Counted from the stretch's first letter, positions 26,216 to 35,862 are shown. The stretch is 64,000 bases of DNA from SZUA-146 sp963922815 (GCA_963922815.1 CAWUKD010000001.1:52372-116371); one strand, 5' to 3'. The notes: generated by a model from the sequence alone, not told the origin. Program-made: numbers and translations.

Positions 26216-27001
26216 TCAGGAATCCGCGACCGACTCGAGTTCGTGAATACCGCATTCACGTTTCAGGCCGAAGAAACGCGTGTCTTCAACGCGATCCACC
26301 TCATGCAGCGAACGCGTGGTGTGCACGTCGCCAATAGACACATAGCCCTGCTCCCACAGCGGGTGGTACGGCAGGTTGTGACGCTTTAGATAAAGAAAAA
26401 CGTCTTTGTCCGTCCAGTCGAGGATCGGATGCGCTTTCCACACGCCGCCGCGATATTCCACAAACGGCAGTTTGCTTCGGCCATCGGATTGACCACGACG
26501 CAAGCCCGCAAACCAGGTACCCGCGTTCAGCTCGCGCAGCGCGCGGCGCATGGGCTCAACCTTGTTTTCCGCATTGTACGACTCGATGCCGCTCACACCG
26601 TGCGCCCAGCGCTGGCCGCTGCGTGCCTCCTGCCAGGCCGCACTGACCTTCGGGCGAAACACCTGCAGATTCAACTCAAGCCGGTCGGTCAGCTCGTCTA
26701 TGAACTGATACGTTTCAGGAAACAGATACCCGGTATCCAGCAGAATAACGGGTATATCGGGAACCTGCCGGGTCAGCAGATGCAGGGAAACAGCCGCCTG
26801 TGCGCCGAAGCTTGACGACAGCACGTGAACCGATGGCAGGGTTTCGAGCGCCCAGGTTACGCGCTGCTCTGCCGTGAGCGCCTGCAGGCATTCGTTAGCT
26901 CGGGCAATCGCAACCTGCCGGCTACCCGACTCATCAAGCGTCAGCGCGCCGCAGGGCAAGGATCGGGGAAAGTTTGAGACGACGGATGCCTGTGCGTTCA
27001 T
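26216..27001 (-). CDS. cysH: PAPS reductase CysH
   Basis: 261 residues, close to E. coli CysH along its length: LSSSFGAQAAVSLHL (PP-loop), LDTGYLFPETYQFIDELTDRL, TWFAGLRRGQS and the C-terminal catalytic Cys250 in KRECGIHE. The paired cysteines that hold the iron-sulfur cluster in APS reductases are absent, so it should be the thioredoxin-dependent PAPS type, which fits the APS kinase domain of the Sat-CysC fusion at 4.9 kb. It reduces PAPS to sulfite. Its ATG overlaps the cysI stop by four bases and its stop is two bases from cysG. Confidence 0.95.
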   Translation of the reverse strand: MNAQASVVSNFPRSLPCGALTLDESGSRQVAIARANECLQALTAEQRVTWALETLPSVHVLSSSFGAQAAVSLHLLTRQVPDIPVILLDTGYLFPETYQFIDELTDRLELNLQVFRPKVSAAWQEARSGQRWAHGVSGIESYNAENKVEPMRRALRELNAGTWFAGLRRGQSDGRSKLPFVEYRGGVWKAHPILDWTDKDVFLYLKRHNLPYHPLWEQGYVSIGDVHTTRSLHEVDRVEDTRFFGLKRECGIHELESVADS

Positions 27002-28725
27002 ACCGAAGCCTCCTTGAGCACCGTGTGATCGTGAAAATCAACGCCATGCCGGGTTGCGACGACCACGCCGGTACGCACGCAAAAATCACCGAACGCTTCG
27101 TCCGGATGGCGTTGTTGTGAATAGTCTTTAAACAACGGATCCAGCACCGCGAGAATGCGAGCCTCGTCAATGTTTTCAGCCACCAGTTTGTTCAGTCGCT
27201 CACCGTTGTGACCGCCACCCAGGTACAGGTTGTAGCGACCGGGCGCCTTGCCTACCAATCCGATTTCGGCAACAAACGGTCGCGCGCAGCCGTTAGGACA
27301 CCCGGTCACGCGCATCACGACCGGCTGATCTTCCACGCCATGACTACTCATCAGCGCATGCACTTTATTGACCAGATCCGGCAGATACCGCTCTGCGTCA
27401 GCCATCGCAAGACCACAGGTCGGTAGTGCGACACACGCCATGGCGTGGGCATGCAGTGCGGATACCGGCGCATGCAATCGATACTGCTCAAGCAACGCCT
27501 CAATGACCGGCTTGTTCGATTCGCTGACGTTGGCAATCACCAGATTCTGATTGGGGCTGATGCGAAACTCGCCGTCGTGCACGCGGGCAATGTCTCGCAG
27601 TCCGGACTTTAGGAAACGACCACTAGAGTCGGTATCTTTTACCCTTCCGCTGTCGATAAACAGCGTGAAGTGATACACACCGTCGGCACCCTGCTCCCAG
27701 CCCAGCCGATCGCCCGTTCCTCTGAGCACCACCTTGTGTGCGGGCTCAAATACCCAGCCCAGTCGCGATTCGACTTCGCGCCTGAACCAGTCGATGCCGT
27801 GCGTATCAATGGTGTACTTGAGACGTGCATGTTTGCGATCGGTACGATCTCCATAGTCGCGCTGAGTCGTTACAACCTGGGTTGCGACGTCCAGCACCTG
27901 ATCCGGCGTGCAAAAGCCCAGGGTGTCGGCAAGCCTCGGATACGTGGTGACATCACCGTGCGTGCTGCCCATACCACCGCCTACGGTAACGTTGAACCCG
28001 ATGAGTCGTTTGTTTTCGACGACTGCGATAAAGCCCAGGTCCTGCGTGTAAATATCCACATCATTTTGCGGCGGAATAACCACCGCGGTTTTGAATTTTC
28101 GCGGCAGGTAGGTATCGCCATAAATCGGCTCCACGACTTCTGGCTCATCCGTGATGCGCTTTCCATCCAGCCAGATCTCGTGATAGGCGTTGGTCTGCGG
28201 CGTCAGATGCGCGCTGATTTTGGCAGCCCAGTCATGCACTTCCTGATGGACATCAGACAAGTACGGATTCGGGCTGCACATGACGTTTCGATTCACATCA
28301 CCACACGCGGCGATCGTATCCAGCAAGGTCTGATTGATTCCCTGAATCGTCGTTTTCAACTGCCGCTTAACGACACCGTGAAACTGAAAGGCCTGACGGG
28401 TAGTGAGTCGCAGACTGCTGTTGGCGTGAGCGTCGGCGAGCTGATCGACGGCAAGCCACTGCTCGGGGGTGCATACGCCACCCGGCAGGCGAGCGCGAAT
28501 CATAAAGCTGTAGGCCGGCTCCAGTTTCTGGCGCTTGCGTTCGCTGCGACGATCCCGGTCATCCTGCTGGTAGATTCCATGAAACTTGGACAGCTGCGTA
28601 TCGTCCTCGGCAATCGCTCCGGTAATGGCATTGTCCAGACTTTCCGCCAGGGTGCCACGCAGGTGTCGACTGTGCGTTTTGATGCGCTCAACGTCACTCA
28701 GTGCTCTTTTTTCCATGTTAGTCAT
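26998..28725 (-). CDS. cysI: Sulfite reductase hemoprotein subunit CysI
   Basis: 575 residues of the siroheme/[4Fe-4S] sulfite reductase beta subunit. Two ferredoxin-like repeats are visible; the cluster ligands lie in ALPTCGLAMAD and TGCPNGCARPF in the C-terminal third. Siroheme-contacting basic segments such as RLTTRQAFQFHG and DVNRNVMCSPNP are present. It reduces sulfite to sulfide with six electrons from CysJ. One base separates it from the cysJ stop, and it overlaps cysH by four bases, so stoichiometric coupled translation is expected. Confidence 0.96.
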   Translation of the reverse strand: MTNMEKRALSDVERIKTHSRHLRGTLAESLDNAITGAIAEDDTQLSKFHGIYQQDDRDRRSERKRQKLEPAYSFMIRARLPGGVCTPEQWLAVDQLADAHANSSLRLTTRQAFQFHGVVKRQLKTTIQGINQTLLDTIAACGDVNRNVMCSPNPYLSDVHQEVHDWAAKISAHLTPQTNAYHEIWLDGKRITDEPEVVEPIYGDTYLPRKFKTAVVIPPQNDVDIYTQDLGFIAVVENKRLIGFNVTVGGGMGSTHGDVTTYPRLADTLGFCTPDQVLDVATQVVTTQRDYGDRTDRKHARLKYTIDTHGIDWFRREVESRLGWVFEPAHKVVLRGTGDRLGWEQGADGVYHFTLFIDSGRVKDTDSSGRFLKSGLRDIARVHDGEFRISPNQNLVIANVSESNKPVIEALLEQYRLHAPVSALHAHAMACVALPTCGLAMADAERYLPDLVNKVHALMSSHGVEDQPVVMRVTGCPNGCARPFVAEIGLVGKAPGRYNLYLGGGHNGERLNKLVAENIDEARILAVLDPLFKDYSQQRHPDEAFGDFCVRTGVVVATRHGVDFHDHTVLKEASV

Positions 28726-28726
28726 C

Positions 28727-30559
28727 TCAGTAGACGTCGCGCAAATAACGGCGCTCGCGTTTCATGTTTTTAAGATAGGCGTTCGCCGCTTCTTCACTGT
28801 GCCCGCCTTCACTGGCCACGATCGAAACAAGCGCGGCATGTACATCAGGCGCCATTGAAGTCGCGTCGCCGCACACGTAAATACTTGCCCCGGAAGTCAG
28901 CCAGGCATAGATTTCGGCACGGTTCTCCAGCAAGCGGTCCTGTACATAGACCTTGTTGCTCTGGTCACGTGAGAACGCGACGTCCAGCCGGTCCAGTGCG
29001 TGACGTTTCAGATGCTGCTGCCATTCGGTCTGATACAGAAAATCTTCGTCAAACTGCCGATCGCCAAAGAACAGCCAGTTGCGACCTTTGCCGGTGCTTT
29101 CAGCGCGCCGCTGTACGAACGCACGAAACGGCGCCACGCCGGTGCCCGGCCCGATCATGATAATGTCGGTGTCACGACTTTCGGGGAGTCTGAAGCGCGG
29201 GTTTTTGTCGATAAACAGCGGCACCCGATCACCTTCTTCGAAGGACTCGATCAGCGCCGTGGAAGCAACCCCGCTATGCGCGACACCGAATGCGTCGTAG
29301 GCCACGTGCGCTACCGTGAGGTGCACTTCGTCAGGATTCGACTCGAGCGACGACGAGATGGAGTACACGCGAGGGGTCAGAGGGCGCAGAGTCTCTACAA
29401 ACGACTGTATTGAACGGGCCTCACTAACAGCGTTAAACGGCCATTTGCGCAGCACATCAATCACCTGATAGTCATCCAGCAGAGCCTGCCGTTGCCCGGC
29501 GTCATCCAGCGCGGTCGCCAGCTCGTCATAGCCCGTCAGAGCGGCATACTGAGTCAGGAATGCACCGCTGTTAAGCGTCAGCTCCAGGCGGTGGGTCAGC
29601 GCATCTTCGATAGTCACTGACTCGCCGCCAATGCTAACGAAATCGCCATCTATGCCCAGGAGGTCCACGACTTCAGCCACCAGTTCGGCCGGGTTTGGGG
29701 TGATGACCCCCACGGCGTCACCAGGCTCGTAGTCGAGACCCGAGCCTTCCAGTGACAGTTCAATATGATGAACCGTCTTGGTCGAACCGCTGCCAGTTAT
29801 GCGTTGATTGGCCAGCACTTCGGCTTCAAACGGACGGGTTTTCGAATACTGTGGACGATTATCCACAACCTGGAGAGGCACGCGCGCTACGGCGTTATCA
29901 GCCGAGGCAGAGCCCATTTTGTCAACGGCAATATCAAGCGTTGATTCAAACCATGCCGCCGCCGGTGCGTCGTAGTCTACGTCGCAGTCGACGCGATCTG
30001 ACAAACGCGTGCCGCCAAGCGCAGCGAGTCGCTCGTCAAACTCCCTACCCGTCTGGCAAAACTGTGCATAGCTTGAGTCTCCAAGCGCCAGTACGAAAAA
30101 GCCAAGTGCATTGAGATTGGGGGCTCGCTTGCTGTTTATGTACTCGAGCAGCAACTCGGCATCATCCGGCGCATCGCCTTCGCCGTGAGTGCTGACAATC
30201 ACCGCCAACCAGCGCTCTTTGGCAATGTCGCGAATGGTAAATTCGGCCATATCAACCAGCGCAGCGTTAACACCTCGGGCGCTGGCCTGCGCGTACAGCG
30301 TTTCGGCCAATGCGCGGCCGTTGCCGGTCTGGGAACCGTACAAAATCGTCAGTGTTTCTGTTGTTTCTGCAGCAGCCGCACCGTCGACTGCCGCCGGCTG
30401 TACGACGCCGCCTGACGCCGAAGCAAGACCGGCAAGATAGCCGCTTGACCAGATAAGCTGCTCTTTTGACAACCCTTCCGCGGCGCTGTCCAGGCGTTCA
30501 GCCTGTTGCCGGTCGAGAGAAAGTGGAACGATAGCTTCGTTAGAAAGTGCCACGCGCAT
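28727..30559 (-). CDS. cysJ: Sulfite reductase flavoprotein subunit CysJ
   Basis: 610 residues. Order of domains: N-terminal leader, FMN flavodoxin (LTILYGSQTGNGRALAETL from about residue 73), connecting and FAD domain (RVYSISSSLESNPDEVHLTV), and NADPH domain (MIGPGTGVAPFRAFVQ), ending RRYLRDVY as in E. coli CysJ. It passes electrons from NADPH to CysI. First gene of the cysJ-cysI-cysH-cysG operon. An 8-bp inverted repeat sits directly before its start codon. The PAPS-to-sulfide route plus siroheme supply is thus complete in one operon. Confidence 0.96.
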   Translation of the reverse strand: MRVALSNEAIVPLSLDRQQAERLDSAAEGLSKEQLIWSSGYLAGLASASGGVVQPAAVDGAAAAETTETLTILYGSQTGNGRALAETLYAQASARGVNAALVDMAEFTIRDIAKERWLAVIVSTHGEGDAPDDAELLLEYINSKRAPNLNALGFFVLALGDSSYAQFCQTGREFDERLAALGGTRLSDRVDCDVDYDAPAAAWFESTLDIAVDKMGSASADNAVARVPLQVVDNRPQYSKTRPFEAEVLANQRITGSGSTKTVHHIELSLEGSGLDYEPGDAVGVITPNPAELVAEVVDLLGIDGDFVSIGGESVTIEDALTHRLELTLNSGAFLTQYAALTGYDELATALDDAGQRQALLDDYQVIDVLRKWPFNAVSEARSIQSFVETLRPLTPRVYSISSSLESNPDEVHLTVAHVAYDAFGVAHSGVASTALIESFEEGDRVPLFIDKNPRFRLPESRDTDIIMIGPGTGVAPFRAFVQRRAESTGKGRNWLFFGDRQFDEDFLYQTEWQQHLKRHALDRLDVAFSRDQSNKVYVQDRLLENRAEIYAWLTSGASIYVCGDATSMAPDVHAALVSIVASEGGHSEEAANAYLKNMKRERRYLRDVY

Positions 30560-30564
30560 TGCCT

Positions 30565-30587
30565 GTTTAAATGGGAGATATTTAAAC
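30565..30587 (-). promoter_or_regulatory. Inverted repeat upstream of cysJ
   Basis: GTTTAAAT and ATTTAAAC separated by seven bases, ending five bases before the cysJ ATG. AT-rich symmetry in a GC-rich region suggests an operator or a translation-controlling hairpin; it is not a classical CysB site that I can verify. Confidence 0.35.
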
Positions 30588-30753
30588 TACGCGATGCCGC
30601 GGCAAATCAGAACGAACTTAAATGCACATACTCATAACCAAATGATATGGACGCTCAGCTACGCACGAGACAGCGAGTTTGTCTGGTCCGCGGCCAACAC
30701 GTCATCGCGTCGAATGGCTCTCATTAATTAGAGGCTAACGGTTACGCCGAAAA

Positions 30754-31971
30754 CTAATCGAGCTTGAAGGTCAGACCGGAATGCATTTCGAGACGCTCTA
30801 TCAGCGTGTCACCCAGTAATGTCGCCGGCGTCCAGAAACCACCGGGAGTTGTCTCAGGCACATCCTGTGCTATCGAAGCGGCCGCCTGCCCCAGCATTTT
30901 TGCGGTTGAACCATAGCCCGGATCACGGTCACCGGTGACGCGGCCCTTGATGGTGTTACCACCCGGCGTGGTGCCTCTGAACAGCAGCACGTATTTTCCC
31001 TTCTCCTGCTGTTCTGGCGTCGGACCGCTACCCGGTTTCGGCAAAATATAGTTTTCCAGCAGCCACCGTACAGGACCAACGGAAGCACCGGCCATAAAGG
31101 CACCCAGGCCCCAGAGCATTTTGCGTGCACGACTTTTGCCGGCGTTGCCGCTTCCGGTCATCATGGCTTCTTCATAGGTGAAATCATCACCGTAGCTATT
31201 GCCACTCAGGGCATTGGACCGATGAACGATCCGCGTGTTAATAGCGGCCATCACAAAAGGCGCCAGCCAGCTTTCAACGTGATCGTCATATTCCATCTTG
31301 ATGTTGCGCTGACGAGCTGAAAACCCGTGTCCCGGCGGGCACAGCGAATACGGATCCGTCATCACCCTGCGCAGTTTCGGATCTTTTCTGACTTCCTTGA
31401 AAATATTAATCATACTGGCAATGGTGCCACCCGACGCGCCACCTTTCATTACCGCAACGCGCATGCGAACGTCATTGCACATTTCACCGAACTGGCTTTG
31501 GGCCTGCTGCTGAAGAAAGTGCACGCCAAGATCGGACGGTATCGAATCAAAGCCACAGCAGTGCACAATCCAGGCACCGGATTTTTTGGCCGCGGCCTCG
31601 TAGCGCTCCTGCATTTGCCGGATCCACTGCGTTTCGCCGGTAAGGTCACAGTAGTGCGTACCGGATTCGGCGCAGATCTTCAGCAGCGGCTCGCCGTAAA
31701 GTGCGTACGGGCCAACGGTTGACACAATTACTTTCGCCCGGGCGCACATGGCCTTTAGCGCCGCTTCGTCGGTTGCATCGGCAATAATTTCATCAAGATC
31801 CGGTGCGTTGAGCTCGGTTTTCAGCTCAGCGAGCTTGCTGTGGGATCGACCCGCCAGCGCAAACGACAAGGAACCGTCCGCAAAATGTTCGTTCATGTAA
31901 CGAGCGAGAATCTGACCGACGAAGCTCGTCGCGCCATACACAACGACATCGTACTCTTTACTCTTACTCAT
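30754..31971 (-). CDS. Saccharopine dehydrogenase-like (trans-acting enoyl reductase) protein
   Basis: 405 residues from ATG 31971, where GGAG lies 11 bases upstream; an upstream in-frame start at 32040 lacks support. The Rossmann start YDVVVYGATSFVGQILARYM and CGFDSIPSDLG identify the SCCPDH/saccharopine-dehydrogenase-like group. Mycobacterial relatives act as trans enoyl reductases in glycolipid synthesis; many bacterial and eukaryotic relatives are lipid-droplet or membrane associated. The specific reaction here is unknown. It stands alone downstream of the secreted subtilase-like gene on the same strand. Confidence 0.85.
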   Translation of the reverse strand: MSKSKEYDVVVYGATSFVGQILARYMNEHFADGSLSFALAGRSHSKLAELKTELNAPDLDEIIADATDEAALKAMCARAKVIVSTVGPYALYGEPLLKICAESGTHYCDLTGETQWIRQMQERYEAAAKKSGAWIVHCCGFDSIPSDLGVHFLQQQAQSQFGEMCNDVRMRVAVMKGGASGGTIASMINIFKEVRKDPKLRRVMTDPYSLCPPGHGFSARQRNIKMEYDDHVESWLAPFVMAAINTRIVHRSNALSGNSYGDDFTYEEAMMTGSGNAGKSRARKMLWGLGAFMAGASVGPVRWLLENYILPKPGSGPTPEQQEKGKYVLLFRGTTPGGNTIKGRVTGDRDPGYGSTAKMLGQAAASIAQDVPETTPGGFWTPATLLGDTLIERLEMHSGLTFKLD

Positions 31972-32193
31972 TGAATTCTCTACTCCGAAAGACAGAAAGC
32001 CTGTTGAAACCAGCCGCGCATCAGCGACAGGCGGCGCCATTCAAACACCGGAGTATACGCGTTTCAATAGGCGACGGCCGCACTTACCTGTGCTCGTCCG
32101 CGCGCCGGACAGGGCCTGTATACGACCGATCAGCCGCACGGGACTTCAGTTAATTCAAACTACTGGACGGAAGTCTTAACCCGCTGGCTACTG

Positions 32194-34650
32194 TCAGAGC
32201 AAGCCGCTGGGACCCGGCGGTAACAAAAAGAATTCGCCGAGCAGTTCAAAGTCGAGAAAATCCACCTTGCCGTCGCCGTTGAAGTCGGCGTCCTCATCAT
32301 CAGACTGAAAGCGCTGTGCAAACAAAGCTATATCGACAAAGTTGGTGACCTGATCATCATTAAGGTCCGTATCGCAAGCGTTCCCGAATCCATCCGCATT
32401 GCTGTCTCGCTGATCGCTATTGGCCCGATCCAGACAGTTGTCCGCCGTATTGGCAACACCATCAAGATCGCTATCGGCCTGCGCCGCTACTCCGAGGGTT
32501 AGTCGCGTTGGGCTCAGACCCACGGCATCCGGCACCAGCAACACACTGCCGTAATAAGGCCCATCCTGTGCGCTTGCCATATCGAACACAACGTCGATAG
32601 CTTGTTCCTCGCCGGCGTCGAGCGTAAAACTTTGCGGAATAGCCGAAACGATTGGGCCCGCCTGATCGGTCTCCACCACTACCGTCCAGCTAGCAGGCGC
32701 CACGGCCTTGACCGTGCGAGACCAGGAGCATTCGTTTACGCAGTTCAGATCAACCAGTCCGGCCAAATTCATGCGCGACGGCTGACCGCCCTGAGCGGGG
32801 TTCGCCGCTTCAAACCCGGCGATCGTTTCGTTCAGTAATAACCCGGCCTGAACCGCAGCCGCCACGTCGATGCGACCGCCGCCGTAATCAAAGGGAGTGG
32901 TCGGATCATCTTCAAATTGCTCGTCCAATGGACCCACACCGGTGGTCATCAACGCTGACAGCACTTCAGCGTCGGACCAATCAGGCCTGGCCGATTTAAT
33001 CAGGGCTATCGCACCGCCACCGGGCCCCGCTGCCGGACCGGTCGCCACCTTGAACGACGCTTCCCCGGTTGGAACAATGACATCAATCGACGGTACGGCA
33101 ACCGAAGGGGCCAGATAGTCAAGCCCCAGCACCGGGCCCCGGCTGCTCGCGCCGGAAACACGATCGGCCAGCTCCGGATCAATGGGCGCGTCGTTAAGCG
33201 TGATAGAGGCTGCATGCCCGCTTCCGCTGGCAAGCCAGGTCCGCAGTAAAGTAGAGTCTGCGGCATTCAGATGAATACCGGGAAACGGGAAGAAATCCGC
33301 GTGTACAGAATCAAAGCCGCCGACCACATTAGCGAGCACCATGCCACCGGCACCGGAATCCAGTGCGTTCTGGGCTTTTTGTATGCGTGCAATCTGACCG
33401 CGATCACAGACCAGAATTTCACCGTTAAGCGTGCCAGGAGGAAACGGCTCAAGGCACTGCGCAGGGTCAGCAACCGGCACATCGAGACTACCGGCGTACA
33501 CAATGTTCGCGGTAATTGGTCCGCCGAGAGAACCGCCCAACAAATCACCGGGAGGTGGCGTATCACCGCCGCTAAAGTTTGTCAGCACCTTGAAATTATT
33601 GGTTCGGCCATGGGTGCTCGAGATAAACGTTGCCGTCCACGGAGCGGCCAGACTGAGGCCCAGCGTTCCGGGTTCAGGTCCGCCGTTGCCAGTTATGTAT
33701 GCCAGGCTGACGCCGTTGGCCCTGAGTGAAAGACCCGCCAGCCCGTAGAGGCCGTCCCAGGCCGTACTGATTGACGAGCCGATAAAATGCACGAGCACGT
33801 CAACGTCATCGTTGATGGCCTGCTCGAATGCGCTTAGCACACTGGTTGCTGCGCAGCTGGATTCACACGTTCGATACACGATCAGATTGGCATGAGGTGC
33901 AACCCCGGTAACGATCGGAAGCCCAATATTGCCAAGACTGGTCTCGCTCAACCGGTTGCCCGCAGCCTGACTGGCCGCCGAGTTGCTGGCACCGTCAAGC
34001 TCTTCCGAGGTCAGCTGTGAATCATTGCTGAACGTGTAGCGCCCGATCAGCTTGCTGTTGCACAGGACTTCCGGTGCGGTAAGGCACTCTCCCAGATACA
34101 CGCCGTCGCCCAGCGGATTGGTGTGCGTGTAACCGTCATCGCCGGTAGCCGCAAAGGCAGGATGACTGCCGCTGATTCCGGTGCCGGTAATACCGATAAC
34201 AACACCTTCTCCAAGGTGTCCACTATCATTCGTTGCCGAGCCGTCCCAGACTTCGTTAGCACGAATCAAATCCACGACAGGATCACCGCTACCGCCCGCA
34301 CCATTGCGTTCCACCGTGGCCGTCAGTTCGGTCAATTCACGGGGCGATAGAGACGGAGTCAGCAGTTCGAACACTTCGTCTTTGATAACGGCTTGCACGC
34401 CTGGATGGCGACTAAGCCTGGACGCCTCGACGTCGTCCATCAGCGTCGAAAAACCATTGATGACGTGTCGGTACTCCCGCACGACTTTTAGTTCGCGTCC
34501 AAGATCGGCGTTAAGCTGTGATCGCACCGACGCCGCATTTGCCGACGATTCAAGATGGACGATGTAGCTGGCTTCCTCCGCCTGAACGGCACACGTCCCG
34601 GCAAGAGCCAACACGCAGGCTACGATGGTGTTTCTTAATGACTGAATCAT
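32194..34650 (-). CDS. Secreted S8 subtilase-fold pseudoprotease with PA and dockerin-like tail
   Basis: 818 residues. Signal peptide (about 1-24), inhibitor-I9-like propeptide (YIVHLESSANAASVRSQL), S8 fold, inserted PA domain (about 355-485), C-terminal beta domain, then TSP3/EF-hand-like calcium repeats (DSDLDGVANTADNC, DFNGDGKVDFLDF) and the tail FFLLPPGPSGLL. Ungapped alignment to subtilase motifs shows all catalytic residues replaced: Asp to Gly156 (GITGTGI), His to Ala221 (DGASNSAASQAAGN), Ser to Gly538 (ATGPAAGPGGGAIAL). The oxyanion Asn322 (TGNGGPEPG) remains. The reading frame is intact, so it is not simple decay. A binding or inhibitory role is inferred; peptidase activity is unlikely. 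Confidence 0.88.
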   Translation of the reverse strand: MIQSLRNTIVACVLALAGTCAVQAEEASYIVHLESSANAASVRSQLNADLGRELKVVREYRHVINGFSTLMDDVEASRLSRHPGVQAVIKDEVFELLTPSLSPRELTELTATVERNGAGGSGDPVVDLIRANEVWDGSATNDSGHLGEGVVIGITGTGISGSHPAFAATGDDGYTHTNPLGDGVYLGECLTAPEVLCNSKLIGRYTFSNDSQLTSEELDGASNSAASQAAGNRLSETSLGNIGLPIVTGVAPHANLIVYRTCESSCAATSVLSAFEQAINDDVDVLVHFIGSSISTAWDGLYGLAGLSLRANGVSLAYITGNGGPEPGTLGLSLAAPWTATFISSTHGRTNNFKVLTNFSGGDTPPPGDLLGGSLGGPITANIVYAGSLDVPVADPAQCLEPFPPGTLNGEILVCDRGQIARIQKAQNALDSGAGGMVLANVVGGFDSVHADFFPFPGIHLNAADSTLLRTWLASGSGHAASITLNDAPIDPELADRVSGASSRGPVLGLDYLAPSVAVPSIDVIVPTGEASFKVATGPAAGPGGGAIALIKSARPDWSDAEVLSALMTTGVGPLDEQFEDDPTTPFDYGGGRIDVAAAVQAGLLLNETIAGFEAANPAQGGQPSRMNLAGLVDLNCVNECSWSRTVKAVAPASWTVVVETDQAGPIVSAIPQSFTLDAGEEQAIDVVFDMASAQDGPYYGSVLLVPDAVGLSPTRLTLGVAAQADSDLDGVANTADNCLDRANSDQRDSNADGFGNACDTDLNDDQVTNFVDIALFAQRFQSDDEDADFNGDGKVDFLDFELLGEFFLLPPGPSGLL

Positions 34651-34902
34651 CCCTAATCCCCCCGGATTACTAATTCTTAACGGTCGCAGTTCTTATCCCT
34701 TTACTATACACCCACGTTGAAACAGTGTTTAACAAGCTGATTAATATTATTTTTTCAAAGGGTCGTGCGCGCAGACACGAAAAACAGGCCCGGCAAAGAG
34801 CTTGGGTACTGACCACGGGCTGTTTTGATGCAGCGCCTGTGTGCGAGGACAGGCGATCATTTGCGGTACGCCCGATCAAACACTCACAGCGCGAATGGCG
34901 GG

Positions 34903-35835
34903 CTAATCATTGGCGGCAATGTGTCGATCTATCAACCGCACAAAGCGTGGCAGTAATTCCTTCGGCAGATCGTGACCCATACCCTCAAACAGCTTGAGTT
35001 CAGCGCCATCGATACAGTTGGCGGTGTCGATGCCACCGGCCACCGGAATGAGCACATCGGCCTTGCCGTGAATCACCAGGGTTGGCCGATCAATAGACGA
35101 CAGCATTTCCCGCCGGTCTCCGTTGTGCACGATGGCCGCCAACTGGTGCCGATAGCCGGGTGGGTATAACGAACGTCTTATCGAGCGCATCAGGCGCTGT
35201 CTCAGCTCCTGCTCGCTCGGCATGTAATCCGGACTGCCAATTATTGACCAGGTTCTTAGTCCGTGACTGATCAGCTCTTCTTCATCGGCGCCCTGAGGTC
35301 GCGTGAGCAACTGCCGGGTCGCGCGCCAGCTGGTGCCCGGCAGCTTGGGGTTGCCGGTTGTTGACATGATGGACGTTAACGAACGAATGCGCTCCGGAAA
35401 TTGCGCCGTCACGATTTGCGAAATCATGCCGCCCATTGACGCACCAACGATATGAGCCGCGTCGATATCGAGCGCATCAAGCACGCCAATCGTGTCCTCA
35501 GCCATATCATGCAATGTGTAAGGGACATTTACCGACATGCCCAGTTGCGACCGGAACAAGATGCGCGGGATCGAAATGGGTTTCTCAAACGGAATTTTCT
35601 CGGAGAGTCCGATATCGCGATTGTCGAAACGAATCACCCGATAGCCGCACTGGGCAAGGCCATGGCAAAACTCGTCTGGCCAGGCAATCATCTGCGTACC
35701 CAGTCCCATTACCAGAACCAGGGGCGTATCGTCGGGATTGCCAAACTCTTCGTAGGCAATTTTCAGATTGTTGGCCACCAGAAACTGTTCGTTTCGTTCC
35801 TCTTCCATCGCAGCGTGTGTCGCAGGGTCCGTCAT
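34903..35835 (-). CDS. Alpha/beta hydrolase
   Basis: About 310 residues of the alpha/beta hydrolase fold: VLVMGLGTQMIAWPDEF near the oxyanion hole, nucleophile elbow GASMGG, acid HGKADVLIP and catalytic His in GMGHDLP. It resembles the aclacinomycin methylesterase (RdmC)/haloperoxidase-like group often found beside wax ester synthases; the substrate is unknown. ATG 35835 is the first ATG; an in-frame TTG 35847 follows AGGAA closely and could be used. It follows the wax synthase stop by 27 bases, so the two are probably co-transcribed. Confidence 0.88.
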   Translation of the reverse strand: MTDPATHAAMEEERNEQFLVANNLKIAYEEFGNPDDTPLVLVMGLGTQMIAWPDEFCHGLAQCGYRVIRFDNRDIGLSEKIPFEKPISIPRILFRSQLGMSVNVPYTLHDMAEDTIGVLDALDIDAAHIVGASMGGMISQIVTAQFPERIRSLTSIMSTTGNPKLPGTSWRATRQLLTRPQGADEEELISHGLRTWSIIGSPDYMPSEQELRQRLMRSIRRSLYPPGYRHQLAAIVHNGDRREMLSSIDRPTLVIHGKADVLIPVAGGIDTANCIDGAELKLFEGMGHDLPKELLPRFVRLIDRHIAAND

Positions 35836-35862
35836 TGTTCGATTCAATTCCTGGCTGGCCGT

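Noticed and set aside
32194..34650. Annotation as an active S8 serine peptidase
   Set aside because: All three catalytic positions are replaced in ungapped motif alignment.
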